64,000 nt of DNA, taken from positions 37,931 through 101,930 of the forward strand of contig NZ_JAFBIX010000009.1 in assembly GCF_021531895.1 (NCBI RefSeq), given 5' to 3'. A program made the translations under genes and the position numbers. Each line of letters opens with the position of its first letter. The first letter of the stretch is position 1. Below are positions 7,890-17,542 of this stretch, in pieces. Source of the stretch: Faecalicatena contorta (GTDB taxonomy: Bacteria; Bacillota; Clostridia; Lachnospirales; Lachnospiraceae). A model generated the notes under the pieces. The model had not been told where the DNA came from, made no database searches, and worked only from the letters and a program-made list of their open reading frames with translations.

Positions 7890-8945
7890 CTATTCAGAAG
7901 CGACCTGAACACAATGTTCTACCAGCCATTCTTTGACCAGATTATTCAATGCGATTTCTTTCAAGTCCTCTTCTGACGCTGCTTCTTTTAACGCATCTAC
8001 ATCTTCATAGCCGTAATCTTCAGCCATCTGTTTTAATTGTTCCTCATAAACATCATCTGTCAGCTTAATCTTCTCTTTGTCTGCGATTGCCTCTGTCACC
8101 ATCGTCTGCTTAACACTTGATTTTGCAGCCTCCTCAACCTGGCTTTCAAAATCTTCCACTGTGGTCTGCATCTGTTCCTCAATGAAAGTCTCATAATCCT
8201 GTCCATAGTATTCTGCTGCTGACTTGTATTGTTCAATCAAGGAATCCGATATCTCCTGTACATCTTCTTCTGGATACTTCTTTACTTCGGAATTATCCAG
8301 AACTGCCTGCCATACTTCCTGACTGAGACTGTCTTCATAGTTGGTCTTGGCATCTTCTTCTAACTGTTTTCTGACTTCTTCCTTATATTCCTTAACAGTC
8401 TTTGATTCCTCAGATACAGATTTTACAAATTCATCGTCCAGCTCAGGAACGACCTGTTCACTGATTCCTTTGACTGTAATGGTAAATACGACCGGCTTTC
8501 CGGCATAATCTGTATTGCCATAATCATCTGGGAATTGTCCTTCCCAGTCATAAGTATCTCCAACATTATGTCCAATCACACTATCTTCAAATCCATCGAT
8601 AAATGTTCCTGATCCGATCGTAAGCGGATAATCGGTAGAAGAGCCACCTTCAAATTCTACTCCATCTATTTTTCCTACAAAGTCAATCGTTGCTGTATCT
8701 CCTTCTTGTACCGGACGGTCTGTGATCTCATTCGTTGTTGCATTGGTTTGCAAAGTAGAATTAATCGTATTTTCCACATCTTCATCGGTAATCTCCTTAG
8801 CTTTTTCTACCTCATCAACTTCTACACCTTTATATTTGGAAATCGTCAATGCATCCGTCTCCAGTCCTTTGCTTCCTTCACAACCAGTCAATATCATAGA
8901 AGCAGCAAATACACCTGTTAATAACATTATAATTTTCTTTTTCAT
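7890..8945 (-). CDS. Exported trigger-factor-like lipoprotein with FKBP PPIase domain
   Basis: The 351-residue product has a signal peptide ending in the lipobox LTGC (Cys22). It therefore acts on the outer face of the membrane, unlike cytoplasmic trigger factor. Residues ~85-170 form an FKBP-type peptidyl-prolyl isomerase (GDTATIDFVGKIDG, GSGTFIDGFEDSVIGHNVGD). The C-terminal ~180 residues match the trigger-factor chaperone helices. A PrsA-like foldase role for secreted proteins is inferred. The start at 8945 follows GAGGTG; an ATG four codons upstream lacks a ribosome site. A promoter lies at 8998-9025. Confidence 0.88.
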   Translation of the reverse strand: MKKKIIMLLTGVFAASMILTGCEGSKGLETDALTISKYKGVEVDEVEKAKEITDEDVENTINSTLQTNATTNEITDRPVQEGDTATIDFVGKIDGVEFEGGSSTDYPLTIGSGTFIDGFEDSVIGHNVGDTYDWEGQFPDDYGNTDYAGKPVVFTITVKGISEQVVPELDDEFVKSVSEESKTVKEYKEEVRKQLEEDAKTNYEDSLSQEVWQAVLDNSEVKKYPEEDVQEISDSLIEQYKSAAEYYGQDYETFIEEQMQTTVEDFESQVEEAAKSSVKQTMVTEAIADKEKIKLTDDVYEEQLKQMAEDYGYEDVDALKEAASEEDLKEIALNNLVKEWLVEHCVQVASE

Positions 8946-8997
8946 ACTACACCTCATGCTCTATATTATTCTTATCAACAAAATTACGCACTATTAT

Positions 8998-9025
8998 GTT
9001 ATAGCACATTTGGCTAGACTTTCAA
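8998..9025 (-). promoter_or_regulatory. Promoter of the trigger-factor-like lipoprotein gene
   Basis: On the minus strand TTGAAA (9020-9025), a 16-base spacer and TATAAC (8998-9003) precede the gene by about 50 bases. Confidence 0.6.
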
Positions 9026-9064
9026 AGGTTTTTCACATTTATTTCATTCTTTTCTGATCTTATA

Positions 9065-10540
9065 TCATAAAACAGGAGATAACAATCTGCAAAATTGTTC
9101 TTTGATTCGTACGATATAATTTCTCTGTTCATACTTCTTGCGAGTCACCAGAGTACTCTTTGTAATGTCATTCTCAAATGCCTCAACTAACTTCTCGGTT
9201 GTCCGCGCACTGTAGATCACAGCATTGACTTCAAAATTCAGACTAAAGCTGCGAATATCCATATTGGCCGTCCCCATGCAGGTCACAAGCCCATCTACAC
9301 ACATACATTTCGCATGAAGGAATCCATGATCATAAGTATAACACCTTGCACCAGCCTCAATCATTTCCCCTAGATAAGAATAGGTCGCCCAATATACAAA
9401 CGGATGATCTGGCTTGCACGGAATCATGATCCGTACGTCAATACCAGACTTCGCAGCTATCATCAATGCATCCCGTATATTATCATCCGGGATAAAGTAT
9501 GGAGTCTGTATATAGATACTCTTCTTCGCCATATGAATCAGACGGAGATAATTATTACGAATTTCCTGACTGCTGGAATCCGGGCCACTGGAAATAATCT
9601 GTACCGGATCACGTCCGTTACGCACATAATTGGGAATCTCAAAGAGTCGATCTTCTAAGAATAGATTCTCCTTGGCCGCATAATTCCAATCTAACACAAA
9701 TCGTACCGCCAACGAAGTAACCGCCGATCCTTCAATGCAAATATGTGTATCTCTCCAATAGCCAAACTTTTTATCCTTTCCAAGATATTCCCGTCCGATA
9801 TTAAAGCCTCCGACAAATCCAATTCTCCCATCGATAACTACAATCTTTCTGTGATTTCGATAGTTTACGCGAAGTTGTAATTTCCCCAGAACTGCCGGGA
9901 AGAATTCTGCCACTTCAATGCCTGCTTTCTCTAAGCGAACCCAGTCGGAATTATGCATTCCTCTGCATCCCATACTGTCGAACAAGACCCGCACTTCCAC
10001 TCCCTGTCTTGCTTTTCGTATCAATACCTTTTCAATCTCCTGCCACAGTTCATCATTGCGGATAATGTAATATTGCACATGGATATAATTTCTGGCATGC
10101 TCCATCTCTGCAAGCAACGCCTGAAACTTCTCCTTTCCATCCGTATATATGCGAATATCATTATTATCTGTCAACACAGACTCTACTTCATTCAGATTAT
10201 ATAAGATCAATCCTTTGAATCTTTCCAGCTCAGGATCGCGCAACCGCAATTTCTTCCTATAGATGGATTCCTCCTGTCTGCGAACGGCATACTTAATCTC
10301 TCCTTCGATTTCCTTCATCTTAAACATTCGGTTTTTATGGAAATTCTGACCCAGGATCAGATATAGTACAAACCCCAGAATGGGGATAAAATACAACAGC
10401 AGAAGCCATGCCCACACAGTCGTGGGATTGCGGCGCTGAAAAAATATGATCAGCAGTGAAAACACGATATTTATCAAGAAAAAATGATCCAGAATCCATT
10501 CATATGCAATTCCGATTCCATCTCCTGCTATCTGAAGCAT
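9065..10540 (-). CDS. cls: Cardiolipin synthase
   Basis: The membrane enzyme joins two phosphatidylglycerol molecules into cardiolipin. The 491-residue protein has two N-terminal membrane helices (INIVFSLLIIFF; LLLLYFIPILGFVLYLILG). Two phospholipase-D HKD motifs follow, HRKIVVIDGRIGFVGG and HAKCMCVDGLVTCMGT. The start at 10540 is set by GGGGAGG about seven bases upstream; the frame also extends to 10591 without such a site. It is monocistronic and divergent from the small membrane-protein gene. Confidence 0.95.
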   Translation of the reverse strand: MLQIAGDGIGIAYEWILDHFFLINIVFSLLIIFFQRRNPTTVWAWLLLLYFIPILGFVLYLILGQNFHKNRMFKMKEIEGEIKYAVRRQEESIYRKKLRLRDPELERFKGLILYNLNEVESVLTDNNDIRIYTDGKEKFQALLAEMEHARNYIHVQYYIIRNDELWQEIEKVLIRKARQGVEVRVLFDSMGCRGMHNSDWVRLEKAGIEVAEFFPAVLGKLQLRVNYRNHRKIVVIDGRIGFVGGFNIGREYLGKDKKFGYWRDTHICIEGSAVTSLAVRFVLDWNYAAKENLFLEDRLFEIPNYVRNGRDPVQIISSGPDSSSQEIRNNYLRLIHMAKKSIYIQTPYFIPDDNIRDALMIAAKSGIDVRIMIPCKPDHPFVYWATYSYLGEMIEAGARCYTYDHGFLHAKCMCVDGLVTCMGTANMDIRSFSLNFEVNAVIYSARTTEKLVEAFENDITKSTLVTRKKYEQRNYIVRIKEQFCRLLSPVL

Positions 10541-10621
10541 GATAATCCTCCCCAACACTCTCTTACTTATAATTATTATACCTTTTCTCACCGGAAAAGT
10601 AACCCTAAAACCTCAAATCTC

Positions 10622-10650
10622 TTGCACTTGTGCTCAAAGAATGTTACAAT
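10622..10650 (+). promoter_or_regulatory. Promoter of the 146-residue membrane-protein gene
   Basis: TTGCAC (10622-10627), a 17-base spacer and TACAAT (10645-10650) are followed by AGGAGGT and a GTG start at 10686. Confidence 0.75.
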
Positions 10651-10685
10651 GTAGTTCGTGAAAAATAGATTTTAGGAGGTTCGCC

Positions 10686-11126
10686 GTGAGTACGTTTACC
10701 ATCGTATTGCTTGTTATTTTAATCGTTTTAATTGTTGCATGTGTTGTGTTGTATTTCTTAGGAAAAAAGGCAGAAAAGAGACAGGCTGAACAGCAGGAAC
10801 AGTTGGATGCTGTAGCGCAGACTGTATCTATGCTTATTATCGATAAAGGCAAGATGCGGATGAAAGATGCAGGACTCCCAGCCATCGTTCTGGAGAACAC
10901 ACCAAAATATCTTCGCCGTTCCAAAGTGCCGGTTGTAAAAGCAAAAGTTGGTCCGAAGATTATGACCTTAATGTGCGATGCACAGATCTATCCTCTGATT
11001 CCTGTGAAAAAGGAAGTAAAAGCTACTGTAAGCGGCATCTACATTACCGCAGTCAAGGGCTTAAGAGGACCATTAGAGACACCACAGAAGAAGAAAGGTT
11101 TCTTCGCAAGATTACGTGGCAAATAA
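10686..11126 (+). CDS. Conserved small membrane protein of unknown function
   Basis: The 146-residue protein starts at GTG after AGGAGGT. It has one N-terminal transmembrane helix (residues ~4-26, ILIVLIVACVVLYFL), then a charged coiled stretch rich in Lys/Glu/Gln. A folded C-terminal part contains DKGKMRMKDAGLP and VKAKVGPKIMTLMCDAQIYP and ends in a basic tail. The architecture suggests an anchored cytoplasmic domain. I cannot assign a function. It has its own promoter and shares a bidirectional terminator with the DUF1934 gene. Confidence 0.75.
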   Translation: MSTFTIVLLVILIVLIVACVVLYFLGKKAEKRQAEQQEQLDAVAQTVSMLIIDKGKMRMKDAGLPAIVLENTPKYLRRSKVPVVKAKVGPKIMTLMCDAQIYPLIPVKKEVKATVSGIYITAVKGLRGPLETPQKKKGFFARLRGK

Positions 11127-11146
11127 AGACAAGCGCAACAACAAAT

Positions 11147-11179
11147 AAAAGCATTGGATCCTAACGGTCCAATGCTTTT
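11147..11179. terminator. Bidirectional terminator between convergent genes
   Basis: AAAAGCATTGGA (11147-11158) pairs perfectly with TCCAATGCTTTT (11168-11179). It works for the membrane-protein gene on the plus strand. On the minus strand it encloses the last codons and stop (11161-11163) of the DUF1934 gene. Confidence 0.85.
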
Positions 11180-11613
11180 ATATTAATCGCTATATTACAG
11201 TCAGCGACCATCTCACTATTGATATCCAACGCATAATTTACATGGATATCGATATTCTCCTCGGTCACATCCACCTTCATCTCTTTTGTATGTGTTCCAA
11301 CCATTAATTCCCCATACGGAGTATTATACTGAGTCATGTTAATCTTATCTTTTTCAAAAACCATATGTGTATTTGAAATGCCACTTTTCATAATCTCAAG
11401 CTTGCCCTCTTCATCAACGCGAATCTTATTCTTGATAGACCCCGGCATTCCTTCTACCACTTCATCATAGACAACATAATGCTTCCCATTCTTCAGATAA
11501 TATGTTGCCGGCGTGATGACTTCAATTGGTTCGTTCTCATTTTCATCCTCATCCACTAATCCAGTCGTCTCATAATGCAGACCAGATATAGTCAATAATA
11601 CTTCTTTCGTCAT
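11161..11613 (-). CDS. DUF1934 (YwiB-like) beta-barrel protein
   Basis: The 150-residue protein matches DUF1934. It has an N-terminal VLLTISGLHYE strand, central YYLKNGKHYVVYDE and a C-terminal VNYALDINSEMVADCNIAI. The family folds as a calycin-like barrel and its biochemical role is not established. It begins eight bases after murI, on the same strand, so the two are probably co-transcribed. Its stop lies inside the terminator hairpin. Confidence 0.85.
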   Translation of the reverse strand: MTKEVLLTISGLHYETTGLVDEDENENEPIEVITPATYYLKNGKHYVVYDEVVEGMPGSIKNKIRVDEEGKLEIMKSGISNTHMVFEKDKINMTQYNTPYGELMVGTHTKEMKVDVTEENIDIHVNYALDINSEMVADCNIAINIKALDR

Positions 11614-11621
11614 ACCATCAC

Positions 11622-12443
11622 CTAATATTCTTCTATATTAATCTGCTTTGTCGCAGCGACATCATATGGAAGGATCGTATTCGCAAATTGCGTAAACTTC
11701 TCAGCCGCATCACTGACATAAAAATCATAGACTGCCGGTTTTCCCGATTGATTTGCAATTCCTTTCTTTTCCAATATGGATTTCAGATCCATCGCTGTCT
11801 CATAAGCCGGATTTACAATATGTACCTTCTCCCCAAAATACTCAATAATTCTGGATCTCAACAAAGGATAATGCGTACATCCCAAAATCATGGTATCAAT
11901 ATCCGTCTTCTTCATATCCGACAGATAGATATCGATTACTTCCTCTGTGATCTTGTGCTTCGCAAAGCCTTCTTCCACTAACGGTACAAATAACGGACAA
12001 GGCTTTCCAATAACGACCGCATCCGGATTCATGCTCTTAATGACCTTCGTATAAGTCTCACTTCGAATCGTCGCTTCCGTTCCTGCCACACCAATCATTC
12101 CATTCTTCGTCTCCTGCACAGCTGCTCTCGCACCCGGCACGATCACTCCAATAATCGGAATATCTATCTCCTTCTCCACAGTCTCAAGTGCCAGCGCACT
12201 GGCTGTGTTACAGGCAATTACAATCGCCTTCACGTTCTTCGTCTGAAGAAAACGGATAATCTGCCGCGAAAATCGGATAATATTATTCTTAGACTTGCTT
12301 CCATAAGGCACTCTGGCCGTATCCCCAAAATACACAAGATTCTCATTCGGAAGCTGGCGCATAATCTCTCTGGCAACCGTCAAACCGCCCACACCAGAGT
12401 CAAAGACACCAACAGGGGCTGTATTTTTAGAATTCATCTCCAC
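11622..12443 (-). CDS. murI: Glutamate racemase
   Basis: MurI makes D-glutamate for peptidoglycan. The family motifs are present: VGVFDSGVGGLTV, the first catalytic cysteine in VIACNTASA, and the second in LGCTHYPLL. The start is debatable. AAAGGAG sits nine bases before a GTG at 12443, while an ATG two codons later (12437) has only GTGGAG, and an ATG at 12464 has no ribosome site. The GTG is preferred. It is transcribed with DUF1934. Confidence 0.93.
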   Translation of the reverse strand: MEMNSKNTAPVGVFDSGVGGLTVAREIMRQLPNENLVYFGDTARVPYGSKSKNNIIRFSRQIIRFLQTKNVKAIVIACNTASALALETVEKEIDIPIIGVIVPGARAAVQETKNGMIGVAGTEATIRSETYTKVIKSMNPDAVVIGKPCPLFVPLVEEGFAKHKITEEVIDIYLSDMKKTDIDTMILGCTHYPLLRSRIIEYFGEKVHIVNPAYETAMDLKSILEKKGIANQSGKPAVYDFYVSDAAEKFTQFANTILPYDVAATKQINIEEY

Positions 12444-12513
12444 GATAATAATCTCCTTTATCATACATTCGTACTACCCATTGTACCGTTTGCCCCTCAC
12501 GATTTCAAGTAGA

Positions 12514-12544
12514 GGACGTAGACTTTTTTAACTTTACTACGTCC
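12514..12544. repeat. Inverted repeat upstream of murI
   Basis: GGACGTAG (12514-12521) and CTACGTCC (12537-12544) flank a 15-base T-rich loop in the stretch between pfkA and murI. There is no following T run, so it is not an obvious terminator. It could be a leader hairpin or an operator. Confidence 0.4.
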
Positions 12545-12573
12545 CCAATTAAAAAATGCCCTGTACCCAAATG

Positions 12574-12604
12574 AAAAAAAAGAGGCATTTTTGCCTCTTT
12601 TTTC
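12574..12604 (-). terminator. Terminator of pfkA
   Basis: AGAGGCA (12581-12587) and TGCCTCT (12592-12598) form a stem with a four-base loop, flanked by A and T runs. It lies just after the pfkA stop. Confidence 0.9.
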
Positions 12605-12618
12605 TCTATCTTTCAATC

Positions 12619-13596
12619 TTACAATGCGAGTTCTTTTGCGATTTCGTACTGGTAATCTGGAATTCCTTTTTGCATCTTCAATGCTTCGTTGATATCGAAA
12701 TCAACGTATTCTCCGTGTCTGTAGCCTACTACACGATTGCTCTTTCCTGCGATCAGAAGATCCACTGCCATTGCTCCCATGATGGATGCATATACACGGT
12801 CTTTACATGTCGGGCTTCCACCACGCTGCATGTGTCCGATAATGGTTGCTCTGGTCTCCATTCCGGTTGCTTCTTCGATTCTCTTCGCCATGTTCAGTGA
12901 GTCACCGACGCCTTCTGCGTTGATGATGATGTAATTCTTCTTACCACGTTTTCTGCATTCCTGAATGTCTGCTACGATTGCTTCTTCGTTGTAGTCGTGC
13001 TCTTCTGGCATCAGAATACGCTCTGCACCATTGGCAATACCACACCACAAAGCAAGATATCCGGCATCTCTTCCCATAACCTCGATGATAGAGCATCTTT
13101 CATGAGAAGTTGATGTATCACGAACTTTATCGATTGCTTCCATTGCTGTATTTACTGCTGTATCAAATCCGATTGTATATTCTGTACATGCGATATCCAA
13201 ATCAATAGTTCCCGGAATTCCAATTGTATTAATTCCAAGGTTTGCTAACTTCTGAGCTCCGGCAAAGGAACCATCTCCACCGATGACTACTAATCCGTCA
13301 ATTCCATATTTCTTACAAATTGCTGCAGCTTTCTGTTGTCCTTCTTCTGTACGCATCTCTTCACAACGCGCCGTCTGAAGAATTGTTCCTCCGCGCTGGA
13401 TTGTATCAGACACGTCTCTGGCGGACAGATCAATAATCTCTTCATCCAAAAGTCCCTGATATCCTTTTCTGATACCTCTGACCTTCAGGCCTTTTCCTAA
13501 TGCTGTTCTAACTACCGCACGGATTGCTGCATTCATTCCAGGTGCGTCACCGCCACTTGTCAATACACCTATCGTACGTATTACTTTGTCTGCCAT
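12619..13596 (-). CDS. pfkA: ATP-dependent 6-phosphofructokinase
   Basis: The glycolytic enzyme phosphorylates fructose-6-phosphate. The 325-residue protein has GVLTSGGDAPGMNAAIR, the ATP-type GGDGS motif, and the catalytic loop PGTIDLDI, where the second Asn of the classical TIDND is Leu. MGRDAGYLALWC and RATIIGHMQRGG also match the family. Glycine in GGDGS argues for ATP rather than pyrophosphate. It follows dnaE on the same strand, a common Clostridia pairing, with GGAGGG before the ATG and a strong terminator after the stop. Confidence 0.96.
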   Translation of the reverse strand: MADKVIRTIGVLTSGGDAPGMNAAIRAVVRTALGKGLKVRGIRKGYQGLLDEEIIDLSARDVSDTIQRGGTILQTARCEEMRTEEGQQKAAAICKKYGIDGLVVIGGDGSFAGAQKLANLGINTIGIPGTIDLDIACTEYTIGFDTAVNTAMEAIDKVRDTSTSHERCSIIEVMGRDAGYLALWCGIANGAERILMPEEHDYNEEAIVADIQECRKRGKKNYIIINAEGVGDSLNMAKRIEEATGMETRATIIGHMQRGGSPTCKDRVYASIMGAMAVDLLIAGKSNRVVGYRHGEYVDFDINEALKMQKGIPDYQYEIAKELAL

Positions 13597-13673
13597 GAAT
13601 TATCCCTCCATCGTATTCTTAATTTAATCCCTATGGAAATCTATCTCTCTCGTGCAACATTGTACATTAATTA

Positions 13674-16600
13674 TCAAAGGTTTTCAATGGGTTTTTCGAT
13701 TACTTTTACACAAGATTCTCCCAAATAATTCGTCAATTTGCTCAATAAAACTTTGTCTGCACTTACATTTCTGTTTGCCGGAAGACGTTTGATTGCCTTC
13801 TCTTTTTTACAATATATGACCACAGAATCGGATCCATCGGAGTCTTTCAACAATTCCAAAAGTTCCTTCTCTTTTGATAAATACGCCTCTTTATCCGCAT
13901 ATTGCAACCACAATTCTCGTTTTGTCTGTTCAAATGGAACAATCGACTCACAGATCAGCTTACTTGCCGCCTCATCTTCTTCTGACACTCTTCCTTTTAC
14001 AAAGACTTTGCCCTCTTCGTTCAAATATTGCTGATTCTTCTCATAGACTTTTGGGAAGATTACAACTTCCACAGAACCTGCCAAGTCTTCCAGCGTAATA
14101 AATGCCATCGTCTGATTATTCTTCGTATATTTGATAGTCTTCGAGGTTATGATTCCACCCACGATCTCTCTGGCGCCATCGTGAACCTTCGTTCTTCCAG
14201 TCTCTTCATCCAATTGAAAATCTAAGGTTGTTCTGGAAATATTCTTCTTCCACTTTTCTTCGTATTCTTCCATTGGGTGACCACTGAGATAGATGCCCAG
14301 TACCTCTTTTTCAAACGCAAGTTTTGTCTCCTTCTCATACTCACCTACAGGAGGAAGCGGAATGTCGAATTCAGCTTTCTGGTCATCATCAACCATATCG
14401 AACAAAGACAATTGTCCTGTCATAGAGTATTTACGCTCCTGATTCACCTGATCCAGGATCTTCACATAGATAACCATGAACTGCTTGCGGGTTCCACCCA
14501 AACTATCAAAAGCCCCTGATTTGATGAAACTTTCTATGGTTCGTTTATTTACTTCTTTTCCTGATAATCGTTCAATAAAATCTTTCAGATTCTTGAATTC
14601 ACCTCTGGCGTTCCTCTCAGCAATTATTGCATCTATGACCGGTCTGCCAATACTTTTGATTGCAGCAAGTCCATAGCGGATATTTCCATTATCTACAGAG
14701 AAACTTCCTTCGCCTTTATTTATATCCGGAGGAAGAATCTCAATGCCAAGCTGTCGGCATGTGTAGATATACTCTGATACTTTTCCCGGATTATCAATGA
14801 CAGAGGTCATAAGCGCTGCCATAAACTCTACCGGATAATAATATTTTAACCAGGCTGTCTGATAAGATACCACCGCATACGCAGCTGCATGAGATTTGTT
14901 AAATGCATATTTTGCGAAATCAATCATCTCATCATAAATCTTATTGGCCGTCTCCTCATCAATTCCGTTGGCGATACAGCCCGGCACCCCTTCTTCCGGA
15001 TTGCCGTACACAAAGTTCTTCCGCTCACGCTCCATTACTTCGCCCTTTTTCTTAGACATCGCACGGCGCAAGAGATCACTTCGTCCCAATGTATAACCGG
15101 CCAGATCTCGTACAATCTGCATAACCTGTTCCTGATACACAATACATCCATAGGTCGGTGCAAGGATCGGCTCCAGCTGCGGACAGTCATACGTAATCGT
15201 TTCTGGATGGTTCTTTCCTTTGATATATTGTGGAATAAAATCCATCGGTCCCGGTCGGTATAAAGAGATTCCGGCAATAATATCCTCCAGATTCTGCGGC
15301 TTCAGCTCCTTCATGAAACTCTTCATTCCGCCACTTTCTAACTGGAAGATTCCGTCAGTCTTTCCTGTTCCAATCGACTCCAGGACACGTTTATCATCAT
15401 AATCAATCTGATTAATATCTATCCTTTCTCCTGCGCTTTCACTTGCCAGACGCGCCGCATCCTGAATTACCGTAAGAGTACGAAGCCCCAGAAAATCCAT
15501 CTTTAAAAGGCCCAGTTCCTCCAATGTCGTCATTGTAAACTGCGCAACTACAGATCCGTCAGATCCAAGTGACAATGGTACATACTCATCTACAGATTTC
15601 TGACTGATTACGACTCCTGCCGCATGCATAGATGTATGTCTTGGAAGACCTTCCAGTCTCTTGGACATGTCAATCAATTCATGGACCCGATCATCTTCCT
15701 GATACAACTTCTTCAACTCCGGATTCATGCTCAATGCACGATCCAATGTTATATTCAGTTCTTTTGGTATCATCTTGGCGATAGAATCCACGAACGCATA
15801 AGGCAGATCCATGACGCGTCCCACATCACGAATGACTCCCTTCGCTGCCATCGTACCGAACGTAACAATCTGAACCACCCGGTCTGAACCGTATTTTTCC
15901 ACCACATAATCAATCACTTCCTGGCGCCGTTCGAAACAGAAATCCACGTCTATATCAGGCATGGATACACGTTCCGGATTCAGAAAACGTTCAAACAGCA
16001 ACTGATACTTAATCGGATCAATGCTGGTAATCTCCAGGCAATATGCCACAATACTTCCGGCTGCCGAACCACGTCCCGGCCCCACCATAATACCATGATC
16101 CTTGGCATACTTGATAAAATCCCACACAATCAGGAAATAATCCACATAGCCCATGGACTTAATGACAGACAATTCATATTCCAACCGATTCTTTAAAGAT
16201 TCATCACCAGATGGATATCGCTTCTTGAGTCCCTGACAGCACAAATGCTGCAAATACTCCCAAGAGGTGTATTCCTCTGGAACATCATATTTTGGAAGTT
16301 TTGTCACCCCAAACTCAATCTCTACATTACAACGGTCTGCAATCTTCTGTGTATTTTCCAAAGCCTGAAGTGCATAAGGGAATAATGTGCGCATCTCTTC
16401 TTCGGATTTGATATAATACTGTCCTCCCTCATAGCGCATACGGTTTTCATCCGAAAGTTTCTTTCCAGTCTGGATACAAAGCAGCATATCATGTGGCTTC
16501 TCATCTTCTGCATAGGTATAATGAATATCGTTAGTCGCCACCAGTTCAATTCCCGTCTCCTGCGACATTCGAAGCAACGACTGATTCACCATCTTCTGTT

Positions 16601-17147
16601 CTTGCATACCGTGGTCTTGTAATTCCAGGAAGAAGTTTCCCTCCCCAAATATCTTCTGATACCGAAGTGCTGCTTCTTTACCCTCGCTGTACATTCCACG
16701 CAGAATATTTCTCTGAACTTCCCCCGCAAGGCATGCACTCAGAGCAATGATTCCCTCATGAAATTCTTTCAGTACTTCCAGGTCTACACGGGGTTTGTAA
16801 TAATATCCTTCTGTAAATCCCCTCGATACAATCTTCATCAGATTATGATATCCTAAGTCATTCTCCGCCAGCAAGACCAGATGATAATATCGTTCTTCCC
16901 CGCTTCCTGCGGCTTCTTTGTCAAAGCGTGAACCTGGTGCCACATAAACTTCACATCCCAGAATTGGCTTAATCCCCACTGCTTTTGCCGCACGGTAAAA
17001 ATCAATCACTCCAAACATTACACCATGATCCGTGATAGCCACACTGTTCATCCCCAGCTCTTTCACACGGGATACGCATTCTTTTATTTTATTCGAACCG
17101 TCCAGCAGACTATATTCTGTATGGACATGAAGATGTGCAAAACTCAT
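13674..17147 (-). CDS. dnaE: DNA polymerase III alpha subunit, DnaE type
   Basis: This 1157-residue replicative polymerase starts with a PHP domain (FAHLHVHTEYSLLDG). The polymerase palm follows (GPGRGSAAGSIVAYCL; catalytic PDIDVDFCFERR), then the fingers, a helix-hairpin-helix region (ISLYRPGPMDFIPQYI, FNKSHAAAYAVVSYQTAWLK) and a C-terminal OB fold (IVGGIITSKTIKYTKNNQ). The length and order fit DnaE rather than PolC, as no exonuclease insert is present. It has a good AAAGGAG site and precedes pfkA. Confidence 0.97.
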   Translation of the reverse strand: MSFAHLHVHTEYSLLDGSNKIKECVSRVKELGMNSVAITDHGVMFGVIDFYRAAKAVGIKPILGCEVYVAPGSRFDKEAAGSGEERYYHLVLLAENDLGYHNLMKIVSRGFTEGYYYKPRVDLEVLKEFHEGIIALSACLAGEVQRNILRGMYSEGKEAALRYQKIFGEGNFFLELQDHGMQEQKMVNQSLLRMSQETGIELVATNDIHYTYAEDEKPHDMLLCIQTGKKLSDENRMRYEGGQYYIKSEEEMRTLFPYALQALENTQKIADRCNVEIEFGVTKLPKYDVPEEYTSWEYLQHLCCQGLKKRYPSGDESLKNRLEYELSVIKSMGYVDYFLIVWDFIKYAKDHGIMVGPGRGSAAGSIVAYCLEITSIDPIKYQLLFERFLNPERVSMPDIDVDFCFERRQEVIDYVVEKYGSDRVVQIVTFGTMAAKGVIRDVGRVMDLPYAFVDSIAKMIPKELNITLDRALSMNPELKKLYQEDDRVHELIDMSKRLEGLPRHTSMHAAGVVISQKSVDEYVPLSLGSDGSVVAQFTMTTLEELGLLKMDFLGLRTLTVIQDAARLASESAGERIDINQIDYDDKRVLESIGTGKTDGIFQLESGGMKSFMKELKPQNLEDIIAGISLYRPGPMDFIPQYIKGKNHPETITYDCPQLEPILAPTYGCIVYQEQVMQIVRDLAGYTLGRSDLLRRAMSKKKGEVMERERKNFVYGNPEEGVPGCIANGIDEETANKIYDEMIDFAKYAFNKSHAAAYAVVSYQTAWLKYYYPVEFMAALMTSVIDNPGKVSEYIYTCRQLGIEILPPDINKGEGSFSVDNGNIRYGLAAIKSIGRPVIDAIIAERNARGEFKNLKDFIERLSGKEVNKRTIESFIKSGAFDSLGGTRKQFMVIYVKILDQVNQERKYSMTGQLSLFDMVDDDQKAEFDIPLPPVGEYEKETKLAFEKEVLGIYLSGHPMEEYEEKWKKNISRTTLDFQLDEETGRTKVHDGAREIVGGIITSKTIKYTKNNQTMAFITLEDLAGSVEVVIFPKVYEKNQQYLNEEGKVFVKGRVSEEDEAASKLICESIVPFEQTKRELWLQYADKEAYLSKEKELLELLKDSDGSDSVVIYCKKEKAIKRLPANRNVSADKVLLSKLTNYLGESCVKVIEKPIENL

Positions 17148-17207
17148 ACCTACTCCTTTTCCTGCTCTTTTGTATTACGCACTTCAAAAATATTTCTATA
17201 TATAAGT

Positions 17208-17237
17208 AAAAGGTGCCCCTTCCGAAAGGAACACCTT
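17208..17237 (-). terminator. Terminator of the 78-residue gene
   Basis: AAGGTG/CACCTT outer arms and an inner TTCC/GGAA stem form a hairpin, followed on the minus strand by TTTTA. It lies after the stop of the small gene and before dnaE. Confidence 0.65.
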
Positions 17238-17259
17238 CTGTCTGCATTCACGTAAGATT

Positions 17260-17496
17260 CTACTCACCATCAACCATGAATTTCACTAATCTATCAATAT
17301 CTTCCTTCTCATATGCAATAAGCTCTAATTCCGGAATCTCGCCATTTGAAAAGATATTTGCCATGGATACGTACTGAGACAGCTTAGATTTTAAATTCAA
17401 TCTGTCACCTTCGCCAGTTACTAATTCTACTCTTCCCTTACACTCATCAACTGCATTAAAAAACTTTTCAATGTTTGTAATATTCTGTACTTTCAT
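17260..17496 (-). CDS. Conserved small protein of unknown function
   Basis: The 78-residue acidic protein (MKVQNITNIEKFFNAVDECKG...) contains RLNLKSKLSQYVSMANIFSN and ends DRLVKFMVDGE. AAAGGAG precedes the ATG. Its alternating strand/helix pattern and size look like a compact alpha/beta domain. I know of similar small proteins in Lachnospiraceae but no tested function. It lies between cvfB and dnaE and has its own terminator. Confidence 0.65.
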   Translation of the reverse strand: MKVQNITNIEKFFNAVDECKGRVELVTGEGDRLNLKSKLSQYVSMANIFSNGEIPELELIAYEKEDIDRLVKFMVDGE

Positions 17497-17542
17497 CTCA
17501 CTATCTCCTTTTTACGTTATATTCCTTCGCCCCTATTATAAC

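Noticed and set aside
10634..10924. Minus-strand ORF opposite the 146-residue membrane-protein gene
   Set aside because: It overlaps a gene with a clear promoter, ribosome site and terminator; its composition is antisense-like.
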